This document shows positions 26,256 through 38,527 of a DNA stretch of 64,000 nucleotides, piece after piece. The position numbers and the translations under genes are program-made. Positions within the stretch are counted from its first letter, which is position 1. Every line of letters starts with the position of its first letter. Below the pieces are notes generated by a model. That model ran no database searches. It was not told the DNA's origin and saw only the letters and a program-made list of their open reading frames with translations. The DNA comes from Phlebiopsis flavidoalba (taxonomy: Eukaryota > Basidiomycota > Agaricomycetes > Polyporales > Phanerochaetaceae). The stretch is from NCBI GenBank assembly GCA_035772785.1, contig JAOCPU010000006.1:828697-892696 (forward strand), in the 5' to 3' direction.

Positions 26256-29200
26256 ATGAAACGCCATTCTTCCACGACGATACCCACGACGACGAACAAG
26301 AACGCGAAACAGGTCCATTGCAGGTCATCAATTTTTGTCCTGCGAGCGTGGAGGTAACTGACCGCTCGTCTAGTCCAATGCGAATACGCCAGTCAAGCAC
26401 GTCGTCCTCGACACCAAAAAATCTCCACGGGCGCGATGAGTGGACCCCGCAAGCTCTCTTCGCGTGGACAATCGAAAGGCCTACTCACCGGCCGCAGACT
26501 GTCGAAGCCCCCGCCGAACATCCCGGGAATGCGCCCCCGCCGGAAGGTAGTCAAGCAGAGCGTAGTAGTGACAAAGGGAAGCAGAGGGAGGAGGAGGAGA
26601 GTCTGGCCGCGCAGGATGCTCAGGAGCAGCCCCAAAAACCCCTCTTTCCCGGTCAAGTCTATCATACCCGATCCCCTAGCAGAGCTCCCATCGTGGTACT
26701 CAAACGATGCTCACCAGTGGGACAGTCGCATCGGCGGCCCAGTTCAGAGAAGAAGTACCGCCCGCTGCACAATCCAGTAGGACCAAGGTACTACAAGAAT
26801 CAACATCTGGCACCTTCATTAGAGAAACGACCACCGTCGGTTTTCTCTCCTTCCTTCCCTCCTATGGCCGCCAGCACGGATCGTTGCCAGACACCGCTCA
26901 AGTACCTAGCCCAGAAAACCGTTCCCCGGCCAGTTCTCCTCTACCTACCCCGACATATCTTCTCAGCGTGCGCATCCATGACGTGAGGGTTCGGACGCGC
27001 AAAGTTTCTCAAACGGCACATGATACCGTGGACTTGCTCGACCACACTGATCCGTGGGGCACTAATTGGCACCATCAGTCCCGTACGATGTGGGACAAAA
27101 CAAGAGTCGTGGGCCAGATTCCCCAGAGGTACGCCTTGTACGCTCGTCATGCTCCGGTTCCAGCTAATCGCCCAAACAGAGGTCCCACAGCTCCCACGCA
27201 TGGCCGAGACGGGCAAGTTATGACATCTGGGACGCGACACCAGATGCACAGTTCGTGCCTTCACCATTGTCACAGTCGGACGTCAGCGGTGCACCTCGCC
27301 TCGGACCCCTTGACCACGCATGTACCGCGCAGATTAAGCAAGCGCCGCAAGACGTTTTCCGAGGTCTGTTTGGGAGCAGTGATGATGGTCGTCCCTTCAT
27401 GTCGCTGAGGCGGTTTCTGCCACGCTGACGGGTCCCCCACGGATGGCCTGGTGCTAGGTCGAAAAGCTGTCGCATACCGGATCTGTCATGCATCCCTCGT
27501 CAGCATTCCAGTGCCAAACTCTCTTGCGCCACCGAAATCGGTCGTCTAAACGCTCAAAGGGTTTTGGGTCGTTTTTGGGTAGCCCTGGGACTTCAAAACG
27601 GATTCAGCGTAATTCGTCGCTCGGGACGCTCCAAAGTCGGCCAAAAGCAGCTTTCACAGCGTTGGACAATCGTCTGATGACTTTGCGCACACTGGCGCAG
27701 AGTCTCCAGTCCCCAGAAGGTCCGAGTCTCCGGAGGAGAAAGCCCCCCCAGGTATAAGGCAAGGGGACGCTGACTCGGCGTGTCCAGGCAGCGCCGACCG
27801 ACGAACCGAGGGTCTCCATTCAACGTGTGGGCCTGACGAATCCAATCACGGAAGGAGTGGCAGACGAGAGCAATCCCCCCCCCCTCGGTTGGGTCTATGG
27901 AACGACCGCTATTCTATAGGGGACGAGCTTACGGTCGCAAATCCCGATGACGCCAAACTCCAGCAGTGCATGAGAGTTCCATGGGCCGTTGTGAACCTTC
28001 GCACTGTTCCAGCCATTATCACGATATGAGCTTTCCGCTCCGTACCTCTCCAGAGCTTAGACTACCCGCCACCTCATCCCCCTTTCCATGGACATCCTGT
28101 TCGAGCTCCTCTTTCGGTCATTTCGGAAGGCGAAACATATATGTCCTCACCCAGAGATGCACTACCTTTCCAGTATCCAAGGGATCCCCTGTGGACGACG
28201 GCCACCTACTACTAGTACCTCTCGGGAAGAAGAAAGAAGAGCTCTGCTCTCCCATAGCCGAGAGGCACCAGTGGTAAGCGAAAGGCGTGCTGTTACGCTC
28301 TTTTCCTGGCCGTGGGGGACCCGTTCTGCTGCTACGGTACCCCTTCCGGGAACCGCCCCATTCCGCCTCTTTCTCCACCTCTCCCGGACTTGCCACTCTC
28401 TTCCTAGATTTTTAAAGCCTTCTCTGAAATACCAAAACCGCTCCTTCCCTTATTTCAGTTGCGTCTGTGCAACGATACTACTGCCTAGGTCCTAAGCCAG
28501 AAACCTTCTCTCCTCCCACTCTCTGTCGCTTCTCGGCCTTCCGACGCCCCCCAGGCATGAAGTTCAGCCAGAGCCCGTGGTCCTAACCCGCTCCCGAACC
28601 CAAGGCTGTGGACCAAGACCGATGCTCAGGGATGACGCGAAAGTAGAATCTAAAGCTGAACCATCTTCTCGTGCCGACATATCTGAAAGACACGCTCGTT
28701 GAATGCTATCGAATCCTTCCTCTATTTATCAGCCCATGGCCTCATATGCGGATCATTTGCCCCGGCTCTAGGCAGTGCAGGGCGTCGATGATTGTGAACC
28801 CACCCACTCCTTATACTGCTTCTGTTCGATACCCACCCCAACTCCTCCTCCCGTCATATCTACTTCCCCTCCGAAGCCCGAACCCAAGGCGCCCGTCTCA
28901 GAATCCCCTTCGTCCCGAAGGAAGGTTCTCGCCGCATGAGGTCCAAGCATACCGAAACATTCAAGCTCAATCAGGACGGGCCTCTGGACACGTACAGACG
29001 GTTGACAATAGTTTCATGGCAGACGGTGAGCACTGGCATGTGGTGGAGTCGCCCAAAGGGAGAGAAGTCTTTCCCGGAAGAGTAGACGCGAGCGTGAGCG
29101 TTCGGATGATACCGAGCAACCATAACGTCGGAAGAGCAGACGGGCGGAAAAGGAGAGTGCATCTGACGAAAAGCGACCCTCAACGATTGCGCAGAGCCAT

Positions 29201-30310
29201 ACCAGGCAAGCCTCCAGCGGTCGCGGACGTGAAGAGGTGGCGGAACCTTCCCAGCCTCAAATTCGTACAAGCAAGGGCGCTGAGACCTCCTACTGGCTCA
29301 AGATCGCTCGAGCAGACCACGTCGAGCCCTCCTACTCCCAGGTCCGCATGAGTAGGGAAGCTGAGGCCCTCCTACTCTCAGGTTCGTGCAAGCAGAGATG
29401 TGGACCATTCTCAGCTCCAAGCCCGCGCCAGCAGAGACCCAGAGCCTTCGCATTCCCAGAATCGTTCAAGCAAAGAGTCTTCGCAAAGAGTGAATCTTCA
29501 CATAGGAGTCTTCGCACAGGGAATCTTCGCATAGGGAGTCACCTCACAGGCGACGGTCGAGTGCACACGAAAGGCGAAGGAGTAGTCGGGAGGCACAGGC
29601 AGATGCTACGGCGCGTTCAACTCAGACCCCGGTTATATACGCGTCCACGGCCTCATGGTACATCCACGGCTACGTCGACAGTCTCAGGCGCCAGGCTTGA
29701 GCCACGCACATCAGTGTCTGCCTCGACGCGCCCTTCTTCTGAGTTCCAATCCGTAGCCGACATCAATGCGTTAAAGGCGAAGGATGCGTGGGAGATCGAG
29801 AGACTCTGGAAAGGCAGAAGTATGATCTATGCGCCTGATGGGACAACGGCTAACGGGAATCGACCTCATATCAGCAGCGACTCGCGGCCGTCGACCATTA
29901 TGAGCCACGACTTGCACCGCGCAAGCACCATCCCAAGCATTGGCGGTGACGCCGCCAGCGCCGTGGCTGTCCACCTACGGGTCAAGGCCATACCCTCTAC
30001 ACGATGCATTCGCCTTACCATGGTGCTCACATGCCGCTACCTATCCGCAGCTTCCGGCTTCTCACTCGGAACGTGCTGCCAACGGAGTGGTGCCACATGC
30101 TGGGACCACCGCTCGCTACGTGCAAGCCATCGAGATTCCTGCTCTCCCTCCGGTTGGCTCATCTCCGCCGAGGGCTAATCCGCTCCCCGAGCCCCCTCGT
30201 CTGTCCTGTACAAGCCGTCGCCTCTTCCGGCCTCGCTGGCCGGCTCAGGGGACGGCCCTTCTTCTCCCGACTACTGGAACCGGTATGCCGGGGTGACTGT
30301 AACCCACTGA
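26256..30310 (+). CDS. Long Ser/Pro-rich disordered protein, unknown function
   Basis: Plausible start MKRHSSTTIPTTTNKNAKQ at 26256. The whole 4 kb is open in one plus frame or another, with composition typical of disordered basidiomycete proteins: SSDKGKQREEEESLAAQD near 26565; TPDAQFVPSPLSQSDVSG near 27250; ESPVPRRSESPEEKAPPG near 27710; VRYPPTPPPVISTSPPKPEP near 28835; a 12-residue repeat array at 29238-29560. A conserved-looking segment, INALKAKDAWEIERLWKGRS (29765-29825), is followed by SRPSTIMSHDLHRASTIPSI. The C-terminus PSSPDYWNRYAGVTVTH ends at 30310. Composition and direction suggest one gene, but two are possible. No folded domain or catalytic motif is seen. Indels are frequent. 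Confidence 0.5.
29238..29560 (+). repeat. Degenerate 36-bp tandem repeat in coding sequence
   Basis: Units of about 36 bp encode variants of EPSYSQVRASRD, with about six to eight decayed copies (AEPSQPQIRTSKG, EPSYSQVRMSREA, HSQLQARASRD, EPSHSQNRSS). They fade into shorter repeats around TCTTCGCATAGGGAGTC at 29480-29545. Confidence 0.7.
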
Positions 30311-30727
30311 TACCCATAACACAACATTGCATATGGACTGTTCGCCTAGATCTGCCTGCATTTACAACAATAACTGACGATGCTTTGCCATTGACACACT
30401 TCGGGAGTCGACCATTACTTGCCATGTAGCTGTCGGATTTCTTATCTCGTTCTAACCTCAAATGGACCCAAATCGGTGTACACTTCACTACATTACTTAT
30501 CCTTACATTGTATTGTACGCATTATTATTCATGTTTTGTAATAGATTCAAACATCATTCGTTTTCAGAACAGCATAACATCGATTGAGACACGGGTATGA
30601 TATGGGTACAACATGAATGGTATGGGTACAGACGAATGGTAGCAACATGTTATGATCCAGCATAGGTAAACAATACCAGAAACACATCCAGTCTCCAGAG
30701 ACCGGGTATAAACGGTCGTCGAGCAAT
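30311..30727. other. Intergenic between convergent genes
   Basis: AT-rich spacer of about 420 bp holding both 3' ends, with a TATGGGTACA direct repeat near 30600-30630. No gene seen. Confidence 0.6.
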
Positions 30728-33566
30728 CTATCTCGCAAGGTCGATGTGCGGGTCTGTGGGGAACTTGGGCATGGGGTTAGTCCTCGAACACCCCGTCCGA
30801 GTCGAGGAATCGTCGGAGACGAGCGACCTGGGAGGACAGATACATGACGATGATCTGCATCTCGATGTCCAGGTTGAGCGCAAGAATGTCCTGGCACGCC
30901 TTGAGGCCTGCGTCCGCGTGGACACGAACATGTTACCCTCGAAGCCGAGGTGCTTCAGCGCATCGATCATCTCGCCGAACTCGGAGCACCAGCCCAGCAC
31001 GCCCAGCTGCGCTTTTTGACGTCAGTGACATAAGTCGGACGGCTAGCGGAGGGAAGACGCACCTGTCCATATTGCTTGTACCGCGAGTAGAGTACGTTGG
31101 GCGCGTTCTTGAGTGCGAAGTCAACATCTCGTTCTGCTCAATGACTCCAGGCTGAGGGACGTAGGGTTCTGTCTCCGGAGGCGGCGGCGGAGGCTTTGTA
31201 ACGAGTCAGCGATCGATGGAAGAAATCACATCACGGATGTGCACTCACCTCCTGCCTCGGCGGTGGGTCCTTGAACCACTCATAGCCAGAGTAGTCGACC
31301 TCGTTGTCTCCGAAGTCTACTGTCTCGGCGGGCTTGGGGTTGCCAAACTGATCCATTCTCTGGACGACTTGTGTGAGGCGAGAGGCGGCTTGAGAGAGCT
31401 TGCGTAGGTGGTCGGGTAGTGGAAAACGTCCTTGCTGTCTTCAAAGGCACGAGGCGGAGGGATGTATATATGGTAGTCGGATGGAGAGCGCGGCGCCCCG
31501 TGTGAATTATAGAGCTTTGATGAGTCGTCTGCAGCGCCCTGGATCAGTATCTGCTGCACCCAAGCAACGGATGCACGAGGCTCACGAGTATTGGATCTGG
31601 TGAAGGTCAGCCTCAGTGGTAGAGGGAGTGGGCTGGGCTGAGGATCAATGGGAGACGGGTCTCTAGATGGGTGCAGAAGCAAAAGGAATCGGGCCTGGCG
31701 CTCTCTGATGAGCCTCGTCCTGGGGATCAAAGGCGCTTCGCTCACCTGACCGGGGCGACTCTCGCGTAACGCTCGTGAGTAACGGGCTGTCTTTCCTGTC
31801 GCCTAGAGCAATAGAGGCGTATGTGAGAAATGAGCGGATGTTTGTGCGTGTGTCAGCAAAGGAGCTCCGGAGCTGAGTCGGTGTGAAACGGGTAACGAGA
31901 GGCGGTAGCGAGCCCGGGATAGTGAGTTTTGGGCTGTGGGACGGCGAACGGCAGGTGAATAGAGAGTAACAGACGAGTTATCGGACCCGGTAAGCTTTAG
32001 GATCTACGGGTCAGTCTATGGTCAGTCCAAGAGAGAGCGAACTTACTTCGATCCGCGGTGTCACAGGGGATGATGTAGCCGACGGGCTCGAAGGCACAGG
32101 GAGAAGTGACCTTGGTAAGATTGGATATAGTGAGAGAGGCGCTGGCGACGTGGGAGAAGGTGGTATAACCTCTATCAGTGGGCTGAGGTTCGCAGCAGGG
32201 GCCGGGTGGGGGTCGAAGCCAAAACGTGTTCCTGGAGAGCCAGGAAGGAGACGGTACCACACACGGGGGTCTCGTAGGGAGATATATCGCTCACAGTAGG
32301 GAGCGTAGGGTGAGGGGGTCAGGGTCTTGGGGTCGACACGCTCCCACCTAATGAGTGGGAATGTGGGACGAGACTCTTCTGGAGAAGTCGGCGGGCAGGT
32401 GGCAAGGGGTGCGGCAATGTCTCGTGATGTTTTCGGAATCTGCGGCAGAAGGGACCGATACCGAGACATGCTCAAACGGTGCGATGTCCAAGAATGGCGT
32501 GGCCTCGAACGAGAACTCCGGAAGGTAGTGAGGATGGGGCGTGGAGGGGGTAACCTCCTTCGGGGCCAGTGGGACCCTCGTTGGTGCAGGTTCAGACGAC
32601 GCACGGCGTGTTGGAAGGAACGACTTGGGTCTGGTCAACGTGCGCAGCCGTCGCAGCCCTTTTCGAATGGGATGAAGCCCAGCTGAGGAAACCGCAAGAG
32701 AAGGAGTAATGGTCGACGGGCTGGAAGGGCGTGAAGTCGGTGGTGAGGGCGGGATAAGGTTAGGATCAGCGGAGGCGTCGTACAGAACACGGAGTGGAGA
32801 GACAGGCACGAGTTTCGGTTGTATGTCGCCACTTGTGTAGGATCTTCCTTCCGGAATGGATCACTGCTGACGAGTGCGTTAGCAGGATGATCTAGGAATG
32901 AGACCGCCTGGATAGAGAACCTCTTGTGTTCCGGCACAAGCTTGTCCTCGCCAAGAACCGATTCGATAGTTTTGAGATAATAGGTGTTGGTCGTCAACGG
33001 CCGTAATAGATGTGCAATCGCTGTTCCGCAGCGTTACACTGTTGTTCGACGGGTCCTGCGTCGAATGGGGTGCAAGGTCTTTGACACGAGACACTGAAAT
33101 ATGGGGTCGAAATATCAGAGGAAAAATATGAGCTAGATAGACATTCAGCCAGGTTCCATAAATTTGACCAAGTCAGAGAACCTACGTTCAAAAGGAGAGA
33201 GGGGGCTTCGATGGCTGGACATGGGCGGTGGCACCGGTAGAGCGTCCGCTGCAGACAACTCCTCGGGGTCGATATCGACGAGATCATCGTCAGAGAAGGA
33301 CAAGCGTTCCTCGTCCGAAAGTACTGAGTCGTCTGAGCTGTTATCTTGGGATTGCCTGCGAAGGTGACGCGTCGGATGCGTGAACAGCTTGCTCGAGACG
33401 CGAAGAGGGTTGCGGAGCCCTGGGGCGACTCTGGGTTGGAAGTGGGGAGGTCGTAATCATCGCGAGAGCATGCGGCCGTGCGCACAGAGCTGGCAGACCT
33501 GACGAGGAGTAAAGGAGAGGATAACTCTCCCTCGTTCTCTACAAGAGTAGGTGCATGCGTGCACAA
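30728..33566 (-). CDS. Unrecognised fungal protein with ordered C-terminal domain
   Basis: Start MCTHAPTLVENEGELSSPLL at 33566. The N-terminal part is acidic/Ser-rich (DDSVLSDEERLSFSDDDLVD), then comes a Pro-rich middle (VPVSPLRVLYDASADPNL; RWERVDPKTLTPSPYAPYCE; DPRVWYRLLPGSPGTRFGF). A GTAAGT..CTCTAG intron at about 31812-32042 joins TPRIE to DRKDSPLLTSVTRESPRS. The C-terminal part looks folded and conserved: MDQFGNPKPAETVDFGDNEV, DYSGYEWFKDPPPRQ, an intron, VIEQNEMLTFALKNAPNVLY, SRYKQYG, an intron, LGVLGWCSEFGEMIDALKHL, GFEGNMF, DILALNLDIEMQIIVMYLSS, QVARLRRFLD, ending FPTDPHIDLAR. I do not recognise the family. The helical C-terminus suggests a protein-interaction module. Confidence 0.6.
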
Positions 33567-35478
33567 GGCGTGTCCAGCCTCCTGCCGGCTCTAGGCGTCA
33601 TGCAGGAGCCAATCATTCCACGCTTGTAATGCGCTCGACGCGAGTCTCACCTGGTGACTGGTCCTCGGCACCAGAGTCCTTCATTTTACCGCAGGAGAGC
33701 CTGTGGAGGACGTTTGGGACTGAGATGCGGTAAACAGTCGCACGAACAAAGGCGATTAGCGCACATGGGGAAACTGCAACGAGGATAAGGTCGCTATGCA
33801 CGGGTGCAGCATACCCAATCAGCGTGCCGTTCGGGGATGATCTGGGGGTAGACTCTTTGAGAAATATGTACAAGTTTAAAGCAAACAAAGAGTGAATGAG
33901 TGCATGCTATCGTGTTAACGCGGGGATGAAGGAATGAGGGATCACCTGAGATTATCACTACCAGTTATCTCGCCTAGAGACAACGATTGGCTTGAGAGCG
34001 AGCAATATGCTCCATGACGTTGAGATATCGCTAAGCAGCCCAAGTTCCGCACGCCTGGAGCCGTAGTCCACGGCGATCGTCACAAAAACCGATCAAGGAC
34101 CTTGCAGAGACTTTGCAGGGACGCGATAATTTTCGATGAATCCCCAGGATCGATGTACGACATCTGCCGAGTATCAGGTCTGAAAGCGTGCCGTGAGCAT
34201 CATATGAACGAACGTTCTGTAGAATGCTTACGTGCTATTGGAAACAAAGCACCGTCAATTCGTGGAGTATACCGGCTCTATCAAGCCCATCCTCTACCGG
34301 ACGAAATGCGAGTACGCACTTTTAGGGAGTGAATGACCCGTAGTGTTTGCATTGCTTCCCCTCTGTCTGCCTATAGGCTCAAATACATGATGAGGTCGAA
34401 AGAAAGAAATGAGGCGCTTACACCTACAATAGAACAGATTTGTAGGCGTACTGCAGCTTATGGGCAAATGTAGGCGTGCTGCAATATACGGGTAAATATG
34501 GCTAAGCAATACGTGCGTAAGCAGCCTTCAAGTGAGATGGGAGGTCGACAACCTGGTATATGCGGTTTCACAAAGTCGCTAATTCCAGTGAATTTAGTTC
34601 CAATGGTGAGCCCATAGAGCAAACCAAAAGTTTTCAAAGCGCATGTGTGCGACAGGCTGCATTCCCTCGGAGGTAGATGATCAACGCCGATGCGACAAGA
34701 AAGTCCAGCGCAGCAACGATCGACACTCCCGTTGCGAAGAGCCACTGTGGACTCTCTTAGCCTACAGTAAATGCAGCCCATGGCGGCGTAGACACTCACC
34801 GTCGGTCCCTGGCAGGACTTGTTACGCGTTTGGCACGGATCTAGTAGACGACGAACGAGAGGCACGGAAGACATTGCCGTGTGACGTATGTTTGAACGTT
34901 GCCCAAGGTTATGGTCTGTTTCATTGCGGCGCCGAAAGAAAAGTTACAATGGGCCATAGTGATGTAACTCCAAGGATGGCAGGGAACTCTAAATATTGTC
35001 AGTGTTGTTCGGGTTCCCCAACCTTGAACGTCTGAGTCGACTACTCGCTGAGTTCTACGTCGCGGACATTGTCTGACACCACGGAAAAAGTATATTTCAT
35101 ATACGTCATTCGAGTGGGGGAGTGAAGAATGTCTGGGAGAACCTCCTTTGACGAGGATGGTGGAGGTACGGAAGAAAGAAGCGCGCGCGCCCCGCCGCCT
35201 TCTTCTTCTGGCCAGCCGGCGGCGGGCGGGCCCGTCCGGGGCTGCGCCACAATGGCATTGATCCCAAATTGGCATGCGCCCGCCACCAGCCGCCGTCCGT
35301 CTCCCGGTCCGGGCGTCTGCACGAGGGCCGGTTCGTTTGAGTCAAGTTTCAATTTCGGGTCGAGTTAAAAGTCTTACGACACACAGAGTTTGGCATCGAC
35401 TTGATCTCGGCCGAGAGAGTTGAATTTTGTTGTATCCTCGGAAGCAACATTGGAAACTGGCGCGGTGACTACTGTACA
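33567..35478. other. Unassigned region with GC-rich island
   Basis: A minus frame (33613-33888) with MFALNLYIFLKES could be an upstream exon of the preceding gene. Plus 34102-34332 and minus 34458-34874 are open but unrecognised. A sharply GC-rich island with CGCGCGCGCC and GGCGGGCGGGC lies at 35165-35345, directly before the tandem repeat. No supported gene. Confidence 0.4.
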
Positions 35479-35870
35479 ACATGACGCGAGCGTAATCGTG
35501 GGACGATTTTTCGGAGCGGAAATTGGTGTGGATTGTTTACTGTGCATATGACGAGAGCGTAACAGTGGGACCATTTTTGGAACAAGAAAACATCAGGCAG
35601 ACTAGGCAGGCGGCGGGGCGATTTTTCGAGACAAGAAAGTATCAGATGGACTGGGCAGTGTAGAACAATTCCAATTTCCGAGCAAGGGAGCAACAACATG
35701 ATGCGAGCGTACGGTGGGACGATTTTCCGGGGCGGAAATTGGGTGTGGACTGTTTAATGTGCAACATGACGAGAGCGTTATCGTGGGACAATCTCTTAGA
35801 AGAACGAGAAAATATCAGACGGACTGGGCAGCGTAGATAGAACAATTCCGAAGCAAGAGAGCAACAAACG
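35479..35870 (+). repeat. 217-bp tandem direct repeat with ~69-bp subrepeats
   Basis: Copy 1 spans 35479-35695 and copy 2 spans 35696-35870, the second shortened by an internal deletion. Shared blocks include GGGACGATTTT, GCGGAAATTG, GACTGGGCAG, AGAACAATTCC and GAGCAACAA. Within each copy, a submotif (GACGAGAGCGT.. GTGGGAC) recurs about 69 bp later, at 35548 and 35765. Non-coding. Confidence 0.8.
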
Positions 35871-36077
35871 AGCTATGCGGCGAGTAGTAGATTAGAGAAA
35901 GGCGGTAGGAAGCTGCTCGGGACTCACCCCACGGGCTACACGTCAATTAAATTCCCCCTCTGGCAGACGAGCAGCCCGCCTAGCCTCCTTCCTCTTCCGC
36001 ACCATCTCAACCACCCCCCTTCACCCCCCTCAACACAAACCCCGCACCCACCTCCGTGCGCGCACCCCCCAGCACCC

Positions 36078-38003
36078 TCACTCATCCACCACATACCCCA
36101 CCAGCGCAACGCCACACAGCGCCGCGTAAAACCGCCCCCTTGGTGTTGAGGGGTCCCGCCCATACTCATATATACCCACGTCCTCGACCCTTCCATCAAA
36201 CGGGTACCCCAGCGTAGGCACAGCGCGCCACCCACGACCCGCTCCCAACCTGCACGATGATCTCCGCATGCCTCGGGCCCGCGACGCCGCTGAGCCCGCC
36301 CGGCGCCGCCCCGGAGTCCGCCGTCCGCACCACACGACGCCTGCGCCGCTCTCGCGCGCGTTCACGCGCACGCGGCGCCTGCGCCCACATCACGGCGGCG
36401 CCGACGGTGCGGGGTGGGCCAGGTGCGCGCGGGCGCGAGGGACGACTAAGCGCGGGGCGCGCGCGTGGAGCGGCGTGAGCGCGGTGCTGTGGGCGAGGTC
36501 GAGGCAGATGGAGGCGGTGAGGCGGGGATGGGATGGGGCGTGTTTGAGCCCGTGCGGGCCCCAGCCGGGGCCTTTCCAGTCTTTGGGCTTGTGGTGAGGG
36601 GTTGAGGGTGAGGGATCGGGGGCGGGGTGGTGCCGGGGGTGGGGTGAGGACATGGATTCTGCGACTGTGTGATGTGCTGTGAGCTGTTGTAATGAAACGA
36701 GAGGCTTGGGGAAACGCACCTGGGACGAGGTTTCGTTTGTGGGGGTACTCGAGGAGCGGCGGGGGCCCTCGTTGGTGATCAAAGCAAAGGCGTTGTATGA
36801 CCTGTTGCCAGGCTCGCCTTTTCTTGTCGGAGGGCACGTATTCTTCAAACGAGACTCCGATGTACTTGTTTGCCCGGCGGGCGTCAAGCCCTTGAATCCT
36901 CTTGAACGCCTCTTCTTCGCTCTGGCGGGGCTCTCGAAGCGTACGGCATTCTCGGGCCGAAAATAATGACAGTAGCAGCGCTATGTAGCCTCGCAGTCTC
37001 GGAGATAAAGTCGTCCAACGTGGTGCCGGGGGGGTTGCCGCCCGACTTGTGAGGACCGGGCAGGGCGCAACCAACTGTAAACAGGGGGTCACGTCCACGG
37101 AGGGGGGCAATGGGGTAGTGGCAAAGAGCTTGGGAGGCAAACGTATTCTGGCAGAGGACCATGGAGCAAGGCGAGGCCAAGCCATGAGAACCGCGTGCTT
37201 CGGGATTCTGGAAAGGACATTCCTGGATTTGATTGCAGGAGGATAGGGATGCACCGTAGCTGGAGGATGCGCGTGGTCCACCAGGCAGGCGGGTCACGGG
37301 TCCGTGCCGGGGGGGGGGACCATCGGTGCGGTTATCCTCGTCGGGGGGTCGTGCGCTGGCCCACGAGCCAATCGTCCCAGGACCCTCGGACAACACGACC
37401 CCGCCACCGCGGGTGCAGCGACCAACCCAGTCTAACCCCCCCCCAGGTGGCCAAAAAACGGGCCTGATCCAGCTCGTAGGGGCCGAGTCCGACTATGGGG
37501 GCGTACCATGTGATCAATTGGCGAAAGGCGGGCTCACTGACGACTAGGAGGAGCCCCAACCGGAGGCCACAGGGCGGGGAAGAGGGTGAGGCGCGTCCAG
37601 TGCGCGGCGCCCGTGTAGCCGAAGCGGGTGCCGGCGAAGACGAGCGCGACAGGCAAAGGCGGACATGGCGAGCGTGAGCGCGCTCGTCGCGGCGATGGGC
37701 GACCGTTGGGCGTGTCGAGGGCCTCGAGTGCTCGGCGCGAGGTTGGCGGCGCCGGACGCGAGCGCGATGCAGGCGGCCTGGAGGCGCGGCTTTGGTGGCC
37801 CCGCCCGGGCGTGGGGCGAGGGCCAGGGGGGACGCGAGCGCGTAAAACACGACGTTGCGAGGAGGAGCGCGGGACGGCTACTAGAGAAGGGGCCGGCGTG
37901 AGGGCAAAGCTAATGCCAATGCGGTGGAGACGGCCGTGTAGACCGTCGCTGGGTGAGCGTACGCGAGCGCGAGCGACTGCAGTGCGCCATCTGTGGGAGA
38001 CAT
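36078..38003 (-). CDS. GC-rich polytopic membrane protein, possibly wax-synthase-like
   Basis: The start at 38003 (MSPTDGALQSLALAYAHPAT) leads directly into hydrophobic segments (TVYTAVSTALALAL; FYALASPLALAP). Then come RFGYTGAAHWTRLTLFPALW, LVVSEPAFRQLITWYAPIVG and TTLDDFISETARLHSAATVI. An Arg/Pro-rich part follows around 36400-36900, with a GTGCGT intron donor near 36720. The end near 36078-36190 reads GRVEDVGIYEYGRDPSTP and RFYAALCGVALVGYVVDE. Overall layout and the C-terminal block remind me of fungal wax-synthase (MBOAT_2) proteins, but the key His motif could not be placed, so this is only a suggestion. Very GC-rich, with C/G runs at 37311-37318 and 37437-37443. Confidence 0.35.
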
Positions 38004-38527
38004 GGTGGGCTAGGAAAGTAGAGCAGGCAGCAGGACACAGCGAGTAGATATACGAGTGGATGAGGGCACCCGGCGCAGTCCATGGAAGCTGCTGCGTCTA
38101 TTCAGAATCCGAGGATTGACAGCAATCCGAATATCGTCGAGCGCGCGGGGGCGGGCAGCGAGCGCGCAGTCCGTCAAGGCCGGACGCGCAAGCTGGACGT
38201 CGCCTGAGGTCGCGCTGCGGGACGCCACGAGTGGTGGCGGCGACGGATGGGGGCAGAGGGGGCTCGGAACGGAGTATTGTGTGCGGTGCGGGCGATTGTA
38301 GGACTCTGGTTTAGTCATGTCGTCGTCTCTCTCATCCCATCCTGATGCGCGTGCCGACGCTTTTATTTATGGGCCACCTCTCCTATATTTGCCCGTCGCC
38401 CACCCGCTCTCCTGCCTCTCGCCCCCACCTCCTCTCCTCTCCTCCCCGTCCTGCTCCCCGCGCCACCCCGCGCACGCACCCCGCCGCCAACGATCTCCTT
38501 CCGACGCCTGGGCCAACTCCGAAGGCA
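38004..38527. promoter_or_regulatory. Divergent promoter region, membrane protein / opsin-related gene
   Basis: 524 bp between two divergent starts. The right half (38380-38500) is C-rich with CTCCTCTCCTCTCCTCC tracts, a typical pyrimidine-rich leader for the plus gene. No clear TATA box. Confidence 0.45.

Noticed and set aside
26300..30300. Possible retrotransposon gag/pol region
   Set aside because: No zinc knuckle, protease, reverse transcriptase or integrase motif and no LTRs; the composition fits a disordered cellular protein.
35041..35368. Open frames on both strands of the GC-rich island
   Set aside because: Open because of composition; no motif or consistent start.
36196..37281. Single 361-codon minus frame as one intact gene
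   Set aside because: It is kept open by extreme GC content. The hydrophobic segments lie partly in other frames and a GTGCGT donor near 36720 suggests splicing.
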